Part shown: piece by piece, positions 17,701 to 27,900 of the stretch
Position numbering within the stretch: position 1 is the stretch's first letter
Layout: the number at the start of each line of letters is the position of its first letter
DNA from: Amazonocrinis nigriterrae CENA67
Lineage (GTDB): Bacteria > Cyanobacteriota > Cyanobacteriia > Cyanobacteriales > Nostocaceae
DNA length: 64,000 nucleotides
Direction of reading: 5' to 3'
Assembly (NCBI RefSeq): GCF_016056305.1
Contig: NZ_JAECZC010000093.1
Span: 1 to 64,000 of the forward strand
Position numbers and translations under genes: made by a program
Notes under the pieces: generated by a model
The model's input: the letters and a program-made list of their open reading frames with translations, nothing else
Database searches by the model: none
Told to the model about the DNA's origin: nothing

Positions 17701-18779
17701 AATGCTAAAATATCAATACCTTGACTACCTTGAATATACAGATTACCGCCAGCAATAGCAGAAAAAGGATTTGCAGCACTATCACGAACTCTGACGGTAT
17801 CTTTTGCAAGTAAATTTAAGTTACCATTTGTAAAAAGTTGACTTTCTGGTAATGTTAAATTGTGATTAGCTGTGAGGATTGCAGTATCAGCAGTTGCTTT
17901 GTTGACTACGACATCGCCATTTTCAACTCGCAAACCAGAACCAGTCAGTTCTACCTCACCATTATTGTTAACTATCAATTTTGAAGCATTACCACCGCCG
18001 CCACCAGTCAGCAATGTAGCTAGGGAATTTGGTGATTGATTGTTGGTGTTAGCGGATGCATTAATTGGTTGAATTTCTAAACTTAGGGGGTTTCCTGGAA
18101 TGCTGAAACGTACCAAACTTGTACCAGGTACAGCAGCAACGCTGATGTTACCATTTGGTGCAGAAAGTTCTCCTGTACTGGCTACAGTACCGCCTAATAA
18201 AGTTAAATTACCTGATTGAACTGTGAGATTTCCTTGATTTGCGATCGCACCCACAATATTAGAATCAAATGCAAAGCTATTAGGTGTACCAACCAGTGTT
18301 GCGTAATTATTCCAGCCGCTAGCATTAAACCAGTTTTCGCCAAAGCCGATGCGGTTAGCAGTGGTAGCTGTAAAAGAGGCTGGTACATTTAAACTAGCAT
18401 TGGCACCAAATATAATTCCAGCTGGGTTCATTAAATATAAGTTGGAATTACCACCAGTGACAGAAATGATTCCGTTAATTAATGAAGCCTCGCCACCTGT
18501 AACACGCCCTAAAATATTTTGAATTGATGGCTGTGAAAGAAAGTTTGCAGTTTGATTGGCATCAAGTCCAAATTTTGAGAAGCTGTGAAATAAGTTAGCG
18601 CGATCGCTACTCAAACTTCCACCACTAATATCAATATTATTGCCTTGGTTTATAATAACTGTACCTGTGCCATCATTAGCAGGAATAATTGATTGTGCTT
18701 TGGCTGAATCAGGAAACAGCCACAGCAAGTAAAAAGGAATAAGTAAAAAAGTCAAATAATTACACTTCACTATAGCCAT
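14781..18779 (-). CDS. two-partner-secretion haemagglutination-domain protein fused to a CHAT protease
   Basis: A 1332-residue exported protein. A signal peptide (1 to about 30) precedes a TPS/haemagglutination activity domain (about 30-165) with the NPAGI-type signature LYLMNPAGIIFGANA and NGIISVTGGNSN. A long beta-helix-like region follows (about 165-760; many NITT, GNIT and GGNVNV turns), then a cadherin-like segment (about 765-860) and a Pro-Thr linker (about 862-886). The C-terminal CHAT caspase-like domain has the catalytic pair in HLATHGQF (His about 1175) and LSACRTA (Cys about 1216) and ends in PYFWSAFTMIG. The TPS domain normally needs an FhaC/ShlB outer-membrane partner; none is in the window. 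I chose the ATG at 18779; a TTG lies nine bases upstream. A TPR gene diverges 193 bp away. Confidence 0.88.
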   Translation of the reverse strand: MAIVKCNYLTFLLIPFYLLWLFPDSAKAQSIIPANDGTGTVIINQGNNIDISGGSLSSDRANLFHSFSKFGLDANQTANFLSQPSIQNILGRVTGGEASLINGIISVTGGNSNLYLMNPAGIIFGANASLNVPASFTATTANRIGFGENWFNASGWNNYATLVGTPNSFAFDSNIVGAIANQGNLTVQSGNLTLLGGTVASTGELSAPNGNISVAAVPGTSLVRFSIPGNPLSLEIQPINASANTNNQSPNSLATLLTGGGGGNASKLIVNNNGEVELTGSGLRVENGDVVVNKATADTAILTANHNLTLPESQLFTNGNLNLLAKDTVRVRDSAANPFSAIAGGNLYIQGSQGIDILALNHLDNTPLISGGDLTLVSDGTISIDAHFFSVGKFSILNSQGEAGNFISLYDPIISSEEDVTFGDYVGPALKVESRGSITAGNITITSPDYEICSTDCSADEQILANEPALILRAGLSSLESAANIPPDLIESSTTFSATGVTSSPANIQVGDINTSDSDLGLAGRVILEALNGDITTGKINSSSTNNLPGEITIDSIAGSVDIQASGNVTTGNIDTWAILNNGYYDSTGNSTSGKISIIAQGNIVTNAINASASSNYGTVVGEDVTLEAKGNITFDSINTSANAFIIGSAKGGNVNVLANGVVKGIGEVLIDGETATGNTILTSGDSEPGSVVIQHDGGPDNVPFIVGDASQNGTKGSINTGINAITPASTINSFPVLENGGTADGTPSGISIIYINTPPTVTTNVSIPTTEENQSVTFKFGDLNVTSKDDNQDNISVVFDELKSGTLTLQDGTPVTQGTTLTDDTVLVYTPPANTTGNILGFTIKASDRVSYSSAQAITLNFTPTPIPTPTPTPTPTPTPTSIDSINPEILQKTPTTQQLPVVNNSSPTSVLDTETAQIDASFTNQVQQYLGISSQPEIKSLNEAQDILQNIEKATGVKPALIYVSFVPVTLKADNQQQQTRLLNVASPSDRLELLIVTAKGQPIRKVLKITRKEIIELAQTFKIRVTNPALLKNYLEPAQQLYKWLIASIDPDLQDRKITNLVFIMDEGLRGLPVAALHDGQQYLVERYSVGLMPSLSLTDTRYVDIKKAEVLGMGASEFTNQQPLPAVPTELTTITSSLWPGKSFLNEAFTLKNLQAQRQRTPFGIIHLATHGQFKPGVPANSFIQLWDKQLKMNELRELGWNNPPVELVVLSACRTAVGDREAELGFAGFAVQAGAKSALASLWYVSDEGTLGLISEFYEQLKKAPIKAEALRQAQIAMLKGQVRLEDGKLKTSSLNINLPPALIKLGNKNLKHPYFWSAFTMIGNPW

Positions 18780-18972
18780 CCTCAACAATTCTTAAAAATC
18801 TCTCTTGGCGTCCTTGGCGACTTGGCGGTTTATTCAATAAAACTTACCCTTTTATAAAAAGTTTAGTATACTATAGTACTCCTATTTATTTTTTGAAATT
18901 TACGTAGATATAGTAGGCAAAGCCCAGCTAAATTAATAATTATTAACAAATTGACAAAGATTAAGAATATTT

Positions 18973-20775
18973 ATGAACTATTTTTGCTTAAAAACTAGAA
19001 AGCGTCTGCTATCAAATCCTATCAATCGCATTCAGACATTCCCTATGTGGTTAATAAAAAATATCTTGAGTAAAAAACTCCAAGCAAGCAATTTAGGCTG
19101 GATGCTGACTTTTGCTTTTTTAATGGCTAATGGATGCGTCATCAAAACTGTATTAGCCGAAGAAAAGTTAGAAATACAAGATTTTGATTACTGGGCAAGT
19201 TTTTGTAACTTACTGCAAGAAGAAAAGAAATATCCTGAAGCGATCGCAGCTTGCAATCAAGCGATCGCGCTGAAGCCAGAATCACCAGAAATCTGGATGA
19301 AGCGAACTGAAATATTAATCAAACAAGCAAATTATACTGAAGCTTTGGTGTCAGCAGATCGTACCTTACGCCTGAAACCCAAATATGCTTTAGCTTTAGC
19401 CCAGCGGTGTCAAGCATTATTGAACTTAGGAAAATATGCAGAGGCAATTGCTGCTTGTGATTTAGCACTACGTGCAGATGAAAATTGGGGAAATAATACA
19501 GCAGTCATAGCATGGTATCATAAAGGTTTAGCAGAAAGTAAATTAGCACAGTTTAATGAAGCATTAACCTCATTTAATCGTGCCCTAGCAATTAATCCCG
19601 AAAGTTCTTTAACTTTAGTTGCTCAATGCCAAGCTTTATCAAATTTAGAGAGGTTTACTGAAGCGATAAAAGCTTGCGACTTGGCAATCACAACTAATAA
19701 AGATTGGGAAAATAAAACCCCAGCAATTGCATGGTACACCAAAGGTTTATTACAGAAAAAGAATGGAGAAATAGCAGCAGCGATCGCTTCATTTGATCAA
19801 GCGATCGCCATTAATCCCAAAGAAGCTGATATCTGGCTGGAACATGGCAGATCTCTATCTTTGTTAGAGAAGCCAGAACAAGCAATCATTTCTTATGAAT
19901 TTGCCGTGAAACTTAGTCCTAATTATTCCTTAGCCTTGGCAAGTCAAAGTACAGCCTTGAATAAATTAGGCAAATATAAAGAAGCACAAACAGCTAGCGA
20001 ACAAGCACTTCAAGGTGATAATCGTTGGGGTGATACCAGTGCTGCACTCGCTTGGGAACAGCGAGGAATTGCCTTAGCAGGACAAGGGAATTATGAAGAA
20101 AGTATAGCATCTTTAGACAGAGCGATCGCTTTAAATCCTAAATACGCCACAGCTTGGAATAATCGTGCAGCGACACAATGGTATTTAGGCAGATATTCAG
20201 AAGCAATTGCTAGTAGCGATCGCGCCACTACAATTAATCCTAAATATGCTCAAGCTTGGTTTAATAAAGGTAGAATTCTGAGAACATTAGAAAAATATCC
20301 AGAAGCACTAGCAGCTTACAACAAAGCATTAGAAAATACAACTAATTTAACTGATAATTCGCTGTTAGCAAATATTTGGGCAAACCGCAGTGTAGTGTTG
20401 TGGCATTTAGCCAGAAATCAAGAAGCTTTAGTTTCTGCTGATCGCGCCATTAGCATCAATCCAGAATTATCACAAGGATGGTATAACCGGGGTGTAGTGT
20501 TATTAGATTTAGCAAGATATGAAGAAGCAATGATAGCTTACAATCGTGCCAATAATCTTACACCCAATAATGCTAACATATTAGCTGGTAAAGGAGTAGC
20601 CTTGCTAAAAATGGGCAAATTTAAAGAAGCGATCGCTGCATTTGATGAAACTTTAAAACTTGACCCCAAAAACACTTTAGCCCAAACCAATCAAAGTATT
20701 GCTCAAAAACGTTTACAAGAACAGTTAGAACAGCAAAAACCTAAAGTATTACCAGCACCGAACAAAGGTGTGTAA
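18973..20775 (+). CDS. tetratricopeptide repeat protein with N-terminal membrane anchor or signal
   Basis: A 600-residue protein made of about 13 to 14 TPR units. A basic leader and one hydrophobic segment (about 43-60, GWMLTFAFLMANGCVI) suggest export or anchoring; the GC after it could even be a lipobox, though the fit is poor. The TPR units start near residue 75 and run almost to the end, e.g. YPEAIAACNQAIALKPESPE and YAEAIAACDLALRADENWG. Some units carry a DNRWGDTSAALAWEQRG-type insertion that recurs with a regular spacing. TPR arrays bind proteins. The divergent neighbour is the haemagglutinin-CHAT protein, and TPR-CHAT pairing is a known association, so this may be its partner; this is an inference. 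Confidence 0.82.
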   Translation: MNYFCLKTRKRLLSNPINRIQTFPMWLIKNILSKKLQASNLGWMLTFAFLMANGCVIKTVLAEEKLEIQDFDYWASFCNLLQEEKKYPEAIAACNQAIALKPESPEIWMKRTEILIKQANYTEALVSADRTLRLKPKYALALAQRCQALLNLGKYAEAIAACDLALRADENWGNNTAVIAWYHKGLAESKLAQFNEALTSFNRALAINPESSLTLVAQCQALSNLERFTEAIKACDLAITTNKDWENKTPAIAWYTKGLLQKKNGEIAAAIASFDQAIAINPKEADIWLEHGRSLSLLEKPEQAIISYEFAVKLSPNYSLALASQSTALNKLGKYKEAQTASEQALQGDNRWGDTSAALAWEQRGIALAGQGNYEESIASLDRAIALNPKYATAWNNRAATQWYLGRYSEAIASSDRATTINPKYAQAWFNKGRILRTLEKYPEALAAYNKALENTTNLTDNSLLANIWANRSVVLWHLARNQEALVSADRAISINPELSQGWYNRGVVLLDLARYEEAMIAYNRANNLTPNNANILAGKGVALLKMGKFKEAIAAFDETLKLDPKNTLAQTNQSIAQKRLQEQLEQQKPKVLPAPNKGV

Positions 20776-21189
20776 ACTCTATGGCAAATGCAATATAGCT
20801 GTTCTCACTTCGTTGCAATACAGTCAAAACCCTACCTGCATTTGCTTTTTGCAAACGCTACCCTCTTCGCTTGCAGGGAGGGTTGAGGGTGGGGTCAAAG
20901 CGTACCATATGCAAAGTATTTAGAAATACTAAATGATTTAATAATCATGTGTATCTTGAGTTAGAGGATTATTGCATAAATTAGATGTTGTATTTGAATA
21001 AAGCAATTCTCAATTGGTTTCATTTCAAACATTGCTATTAAGGTCGCAAAAATTTGCACCAATACAATGTAATGAACACAATCGAGAAAAGCTATGTGTG
21101 TAAGGAGTGATGTGAGGAGTAAAGACAAAAATATTCTTTACTCCTCATCCTTTATAAAAATATTTATTATAGTCTCCTGTTTTCCTTTA
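20776..21189. other. intergenic region between convergent TPR and hybrid-kinase genes
   Basis: 414 bp without a gene. 20800-20900 is a dispersed GC-rich repeat (TTTGCAAACGCTACCC, GCAGGGAGGGTTGAGGGT). The rest is AT-rich and ends in the hairpin at 21113-21147. Confidence 0.7.
21113..21147. terminator. 12-bp hairpin after the hybrid histidine kinase gene
   Basis: TGAGGAGTAAAG (21113-21124) pairs perfectly with CTTTACTCCTCA (21136-21147) over an 11-nt loop, 43 bp beyond the stop of the minus-strand kinase. There is no T-run in that direction, so its role as terminator is uncertain. Confidence 0.45.
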
Positions 21190-23169
21190 CTATTTACTAT
21201 TAAGAACTTTTTGTACATTATTTAATAAGTCACTTGAAGTATAAGGCTTAGCCAGAAAAGTTTTGATATTATTACCAAACACTTTAATTTTTTCCTGATA
21301 TGAAGCTAGCCCACTAACACCAATAATTTTGACTTCTGGATTTATCTTTTTCAACACCTGGATAGTAGTTGGCCCATCCATTGAGGGCATCATCATATCC
21401 ATCAAAACTACACTAATTTGTTGCTGATGTTTTGTATATAAAGCAATAGCTTCAATGCCATCACTGGCAACTAAAACTTTATAAGCATTTTTTTCTAATG
21501 AGATTCTAGTAATCTCACGAATTGTATACTCATCATCGACAACGAGAATTAATTCTCCGTTTCCTATAGGTAATTCTTGATAGCATTCAAATGTATCTTC
21601 TATGCTTTCTTTTATTATTTCCTGTGTCACAGGTAGACAGACTTGAAACTCTGTTCCTTTTGCTATTTCACTAACTACATTTACAAAACCACCATGACTT
21701 TTAATGATGCCTAGTACAGTTGAAAGCCCAAGCCCTGTGCCTTGACCAACTTCTTTAGTTGTAAAAAATGGCTCAAAAATTCTTTCTATAATTTCTTTAG
21801 AAATTCCTCTGCCTGTATCAGCAACAGAAATCAACACATAAGAACCTACTTTGGCATCAATATTCATACGAGCATACTGGCTATCTACCCAAAAATTCCT
21901 TGCAGAAATTTGCAGAGTACCACCATTAGGCATAGCATCACGCGCATTAATACAGAGGTTCATCATTACTTGGTGCAGTTGAGTAGGATCACCAGATATA
22001 TGCCAAAGTTGTTGTTTGGAAATATTAATGTCGATTTTAATATTTTTGGGAAATGTTTGCTTAATCATTTTTTCTGTTTCCAAAATTAAGTCCTTCACCT
22101 GTAAGGTTGTAAACTTATCTTGGACTTTTCGTGAAAACCACAGCACTTGTTTGACCAATTCTGCTGCCCGTTTTATATTTGTTTCCATAATCGACAGCCA
22201 TTGTTGGCTTTTTTCGTCGAGGATTTTTCTTTCGAGAAGTTGAATTGACATCATTATTGGTGTCAGCGCATTGTTAATGTCATGTGCAATACCACTGGCT
22301 AAAGTGCCAAGACTCTCCATGCGCTGAGCGCGAAGAAACTGTGCTTCGAGTTGTTTTTTTTCTGTAATGTCGGAGTTGACAATTAAAATAGATTTGATTT
22401 GCCCTTGCTCATCGTGTACTAATGTCCAGCGACTATCAACAATAATTTCCTCGCCTTGTTTGGTGATTTGATATAATTCACCTTGCCATGAACCAAACTC
22501 AGCTACAGATTTTTGGATATTTTCCAGTTTGGCTAAAGTTTCTTTGGGATACAAAACTTGATTAGCATTTTTTCCGAGTACTTCTTGTGTCATCCATCCA
22601 TATAGACGTTCTGCTCCTTTGTTCCAAAATTGAATTTGGTTATCCAAATCTCGGACAAAAATTGCATCTTTTGTAATGTCGAGTAAAGCAGCTTGTTGGC
22701 GGATTTTCTGTTCTGCTTGCTTGCGCTCAAAGATTTCTAACTCTAAACGCTCATTTTGCTCTGTAAGTTTTTTTGTGAGATTTCGCAAGTGCAGATGAAT
22801 ATTCACGCGAGCTAAAACTTCTTCGTGTTCTAGTGGTTTGGTGATATAGTCTACTGCCCCAATATTTAACCCTTTGACTTTATCTATTTTGTCAGCCAAA
22901 GCAGTTAAAAAAATTATCGGAATCTCTTGAGTTGATGAAGAATTTTTTAAACGACGGCAGGTTTCAAATCCGTCAATACCCGGCATTAATATATCTAATA
23001 AAATGAGATCTGGTGATGCATATTCTGCCATTTCAACCGCACTTTCTCCATCTTCAGCCACCAGAACTTTAAAGTTGGCATCTTCTAATAAATTGAACAA
23101 TACTTCTAAATTAGTTGGAGTATCATCGACAATTAATATGATTCCTTGTTCTATTTTATTAAAATCCAT
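21190..23169 (-). CDS. hybrid sensor histidine kinase (REC-PAS-HisKA-HATPase-REC)
   Basis: A 659-residue cytosolic phosphorelay protein. Domains in order: an N-terminal receiver (about 8-125) with phospho-acceptor D59 in DLILLDILMPG; a short coiled coil; a PAS domain (about 155-275); HisKA with the phospho-histidine in LASGIAHDINN (about 296); HATPase with NARDAMPNGG, DTGRGISKE and GTGLGLSTV; and a C-terminal receiver (about 535-655) with D in VVLMDMMMPSMDG (about 589). No membrane segment is present, so the signal is cytosolic or passed from another protein to the first receiver. The gene stands alone, with no cognate regulator beside it. The input is unknown. Confidence 0.9.
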   Translation of the reverse strand: MDFNKIEQGIILIVDDTPTNLEVLFNLLEDANFKVLVAEDGESAVEMAEYASPDLILLDILMPGIDGFETCRRLKNSSSTQEIPIIFLTALADKIDKVKGLNIGAVDYITKPLEHEEVLARVNIHLHLRNLTKKLTEQNERLELEIFERKQAEQKIRQQAALLDITKDAIFVRDLDNQIQFWNKGAERLYGWMTQEVLGKNANQVLYPKETLAKLENIQKSVAEFGSWQGELYQITKQGEEIIVDSRWTLVHDEQGQIKSILIVNSDITEKKQLEAQFLRAQRMESLGTLASGIAHDINNALTPIMMSIQLLERKILDEKSQQWLSIMETNIKRAAELVKQVLWFSRKVQDKFTTLQVKDLILETEKMIKQTFPKNIKIDINISKQQLWHISGDPTQLHQVMMNLCINARDAMPNGGTLQISARNFWVDSQYARMNIDAKVGSYVLISVADTGRGISKEIIERIFEPFFTTKEVGQGTGLGLSTVLGIIKSHGGFVNVVSEIAKGTEFQVCLPVTQEIIKESIEDTFECYQELPIGNGELILVVDDEYTIREITRISLEKNAYKVLVASDGIEAIALYTKHQQQISVVLMDMMMPSMDGPTTIQVLKKINPEVKIIGVSGLASYQEKIKVFGNNIKTFLAKPYTSSDLLNNVQKVLNSK

Positions 23170-24936
23170 TTCTGCCTCTTATTAAAGATTTTTTGAAACC
23201 CTAAAATTTTTTTGATTTTAAAAGCTGAGCAAATTGATGCAAATGAGTAGTAAGTAAGTCGGTGGAAATAAACCAAACTATGTTACGAAACGTAAAAGGG
23301 CTTGAAACCCTTACAAAACTATGTGAATAAAAATGAACTAAACTAAAACCCTCTTCCCTCCTGCCTTACCCCAACTACAAATATTTACACCAACCTACTT
23401 ATTGTCTTCATTGTTGATACTTTCTTTTACCTGACGGTAAGCCATACTCTACCCTCCAAGAACGCTCTTCGAGGGTACGGATTCTGCGTTCGCGTAGCGT
23501 CCCCTATAAAAGGAGTACGAGTTCTGCTTTGCAGTAGGGGTTCGGAGATAATACTCGTATCTTGAGATCGCAATCTACGAAAACCCTTACGCGCGAGGCT
23601 CATTCCTCCCTAAAGGTAATGGCAGTTTCTCTACTTCGAGATACTCACTGCGATCGCATTTACATCTTTTTCTTCATCAAGTCATGACAACTCTCAGTCA
23701 ACCTGTAATTTTTGTAACAGGGTGGCTTCCAAACCATTTATCACAAGTGTTCCCATCTCTTTGCTACTGGCTAGGTAGTCTTCTAGTTTAGCCGTTCTCA
23801 GTTCTGCACTCACAAGCCCGGCTCCTGTTTTATTTTGCCAACAGATAATATTTTCTGACAAATTCTTTCTATCTGCACTAATTATGTAAATGAAAGTAAA
23901 AAGAGTTAATCAAAAGTAAACTAACTTCAAAAGGCCACAGCTATAGCTACAGCTGGTTGAGAAACCAGGTAGCCGATGAGCTAAGTTGATAGTTTTGTGC
24001 GATCATCGCTAATTGCAATTCTAGCTCGTCAATCTATCTAAAGCAGCTCAATCTCAATCTTCAGGATTTAATAATTATTCAACTGCAAAAATTTTTAGCT
24101 GGCTTTGTGAGTAATCACTATCACAAGATAATTTGTGGATAAAATTGAATATGACAAAACTCCTCACTATGAAAATCTCACCCACAAAGCAAGAGAGGCA
24201 TAAAGAGAAAGATTGAGTTTTTATAGTTCTGTATAACAACCTCATAATATTTACGTAAATTATATTACGCTATTTCTATTGGATTCCGTATAGATACATA
24301 ATTCATAAATTTGTTAAATGCTCTCTAGCTATTAAGAAATCATTCTAAGTTAGAATATTTTGAAAGGTGGGAATACTGAATTAGAAGTATGATTTAATTC
24401 AAGGTATCAATAATGGGGATGAAGATATGCAAATTTACTTCTACTTGACTGAAGATTGAGAGCAATTTTACTTAGCCCAAAGGCTTCTGCACAGGAATTA
24501 ACTTTGGCAAAGGTAGCAACGCAAGACCGCTTCCAGTCGCTAAACCATGACTGTGGAAGTGTCCTTCTGTGCGTGAGATAAATCATTTGACAAACACGCA
24601 ATGGCAATAAAAAACTCATGACAGCAAAAAAATTCTGCTTGTCCCTGTTTCTTTGCGTCCCTACTTCTGTCAAAATGCAAAATCTATGAAACCTCCAGAT
24701 TTAACAATAGAGTACAAAGGCAAGGGAAACAACATAAGTGAAGTGTGGAGCAATTTTGTGGATTGATACAAGTACTAGACAATGAGAAATGAAACACGAG
24801 GCCACTATCTTAACAGCCACCCAGGTAATCCAAAATTTCAAATTGGTTTGTATGCTGGAATTGGCATTGTGAATCCATGTGTTCGTTAGCGCTAGTAGTC
24901 TGCCTGCTACATCCAGCAAGTAAAAAGTGAAACCAC
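23170..24936. other. 1.77-kb gap without a convincing gene
   Basis: 23430-23660 holds GC-rich palindromic repeat blocks (GAGGGTACGGATTCTGCG, GAGTACGAGTTCTGC). The remainder is AT-rich with stops in all frames. Two minus-strand open frames (88 and 72 codons at 24.4-24.9 kb) lack ribosome-binding sites and partly consist of repeat sequence, so I do not call them. This is the largest empty stretch in the window; degraded genes or an RNA could lie here. Confidence 0.6.
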
Positions 24937-27900
24937 ATGACTAAATCTTCTAATCAAGAACATCACTTAAATTCTCCCGTCCGCAGGCGTTTGTGGTTGC
25001 TGGTGTTGACTCGCGGAGGCATTGCCTTTGGCGGACTTTTGTTGGTTGGGGTAATAGGTGGTATTTGGCGGTTGTGGATATTTGTGCAAAAAGATTTAAC
25101 GCCATTGGCACAAACAAATCTCACAACCACACTCAACCGTCCAGTAAATCTGGGAAAAGTCACAGGATTTTCCCTTAAAGGAGTACAGTTTGGCCCTTCA
25201 GCTATCCCAGCCACACCACAAGACCCAGACAGGGTTGCAACTGACGCTGTGGAGGTGGGTTTTGACCCATTGCTATTACTTTTCAAACGCCAGTTAAAAC
25301 TAGATGTGACTTTAGTCAACCCCGACGTTTACGTTGAACAGGATGAGAAAGGGCGCTGGATTAGCCTTAGCATCAAGTCTACTGGTAAAGGCGGGCCGAT
25401 TAAAACCGATTTGGACAAACTGCATTTCCGCAATGGGAAGTTGGCACTGTTACCGCATCCGAAGGCTGGGGGAGCAGAGGGAGCAGGGGGAGATAAGGAA
25501 TCAACATCCTCCTCATCCCCCTCATCTCCCTCATCCCCCTCATCTCCTGTGAAGTTTTCGCAAATTGGCGGCACTGCCCAACTTTTGAACAAAGGCCAGC
25601 GGATCAGATTTGATGTGGAAGGTAAACCAGATGATGGTGGTGGTATTTCGGTTCAAGGAGAAACACTTTCTAAGGTATTAGCAGGTACCTTCCACTTACG
25701 AGGACAAGACTTACAAGCTTCTAATGTGACTCGCCTTGTCAAGTTACCTCTAACTTTAGAGACGGGTTTAGTCAATGGCGACTTACAAATTCAACAGGAA
25801 CCGCAACAGAAGCCCTTGTTGTATGGTAGCGCTGAGTTACAAGGGGTAACGATTCAAATACCCAAAGCACCACAACAATTACTCAATACTCAAGGAAACC
25901 TCCGCTTCCAGGGAACGGAAATACAGTCAGACTATGTTACAACTAGCTACGGCAAAATTCCCTTAGTAGCTGGGGGAACCATTGATACTCTAGCTGGTTT
26001 TAAGGTGGCGGGGCGTGTGAATTCGGTGAGTTTGGCAAACGCTCAGGAAACTCTGAAAATTAAATTGCCTGTACCTACCAGCGGGAAAGTAAAAGCAGAC
26101 TTGCAGATTTTGGGGCCTCCCACTAACCCGGTGATCTCTGGTACTGTAAGGACAATTGATACTGCTAGGGTTGACAAAGTTGATTTTAAGAGCATTAGTG
26201 GTGAGTTTGAGTTTCCCACGACTGATGCTTTTGTCACCTTGAGAGATATTCAAGGGTTCGCAAAAGTTGGTGGAGAAATCACAGGCGCAGGTAGAATCGA
26301 TGTTGGTAAAAATCCTCAAGTAAATTTGAATTTCGCAGCTAAGAATGTTCCTGGTAATGCGATCGCTCAAGCTTACGATGCAACACCCGGCTTTATAATT
26401 GGCAATGTCTCTGGTACAGCCCAATTGTCTGGGCCTCCCACTAATGTCAAGACTTTGGTAAGATGGCAGGCTCCTGAAGCAACCTATCCCGGAACTGGTG
26501 AAGTAATTGTCCACTCGAATCGCACTTACTCGTTTCGTAATGTGCTTCTCAATGTCGGCGGTGGTGTAGTCCGGGCATATGGCAGTTTTGACGACCAACG
26601 TTGGCAAGCCTTTACCCAATCTTCAGGTGTACAGGTAGAACGCTTTGTCGATAAAAGTCAATTACAAAATGTCTCTTTAGCGGGGGCAGAATTTCAGGGT
26701 GGTCTTGTTCTCTCAGGCAATAGAACACCATTTGAAATTGTCAGCATTCGCCCTCAAGGAGCAAAAGTGCAAATTGGTGGCGGTACAGTTGCAATTTCTC
26801 AACTCCAACTGCAAGACCAAGGCTTTTCTGCTCAATTAATCGCCAATAATATACGATTAGGGCGGATCTTGCAAAATTCTCCCCCGGCTTTGGCTGGGGC
26901 TTTGGCGGGTAAATTCCAAATCGCAGGTGACAGAGAAAATTTCAGCCTGAAAACTCTGCGTGGTACTGGTACGGGAAAACTCAACGTTGCTGGTGGCACA
27001 GTCACAGCCACAAATATCAACTTAGCTAATGGTGTATATCAAGCGCAACTGTTAGCAAATAATCTGGCTGTACAGGAATTGGCAACAACTCCCAAGCAAT
27101 TTCAAGGCAGGTTAAATGGTAAGTTCAACGTGGCAGGTTCGGTTGAATCCTTCCAACCGCAAGCAATTCAAGCTACTGGTCAGGCACAGGTGAATGTTGC
27201 TGGCGGGACAATTACCGCTGCTAACATCCAACTGGCTAACGGTCGTTATCAAGCCCAAGTCAAAGCTAACAAAGTTCCTTTACAACGTTTAGCAACTGTG
27301 CCACCACAGTTTCAAGGAGCCGTCAATGGTGAATTGAATGTGGCAGGCTCGGTTGAATCTTTTACACCACAAACAATTCAAGCTACTGGTCAGGCACAGG
27401 TGAATGTAGGAGGTGGTACAATTACAGCCTCTAATATCCAACTGGCTAACGGTCGTTATCAAGCCCAAGTCAAAGCTAACAAAGTTCCTTTACAGCGGTT
27501 GGCGGCTGTACCACCACAGTTTCAAGGAGCCGTCAATGGTGAATTGAATGTGGCAGGCTCAGTTGAATCTTTTGCACCACAAACGATTCAAGCTACTGGT
27601 CAGGGACGAGTGGATCTTGCTGGTGGGACAATTACAGCCTCTAACATCCAACTCGCTAACGGTCGTTATCAAGCAGCTGTGAATGCTGGGGGTGTGCAAT
27701 TAAATCGGTTGAATCAGCAGTTGCGTGGTCAGTTTGGCGGTCAGTTGCAAGTGGCTGGTACACTAGGAAGTTCTGCATTAGCTGATGTGCGTGCCGCTGG
27801 TCAGGTGCAGTTATCCCAAGGTTTGGCGGGAATTGAACGACCTCTGACTGCCTCGGTTGCCTGGAATGGCCAAAAGCTCTCCATTGACCAAGCGACTGCC

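Noticed and set aside
24407-24919. Two minus-strand open frames of 88 and 72 codons
   Set aside because: No ribosome-binding site, residue composition not protein-like, and part of the first is repeat sequence.
27121-27715. Possible duplication between separate genes
   Set aside because: The repeats are in frame within a single long gene and encode TamB repeats.
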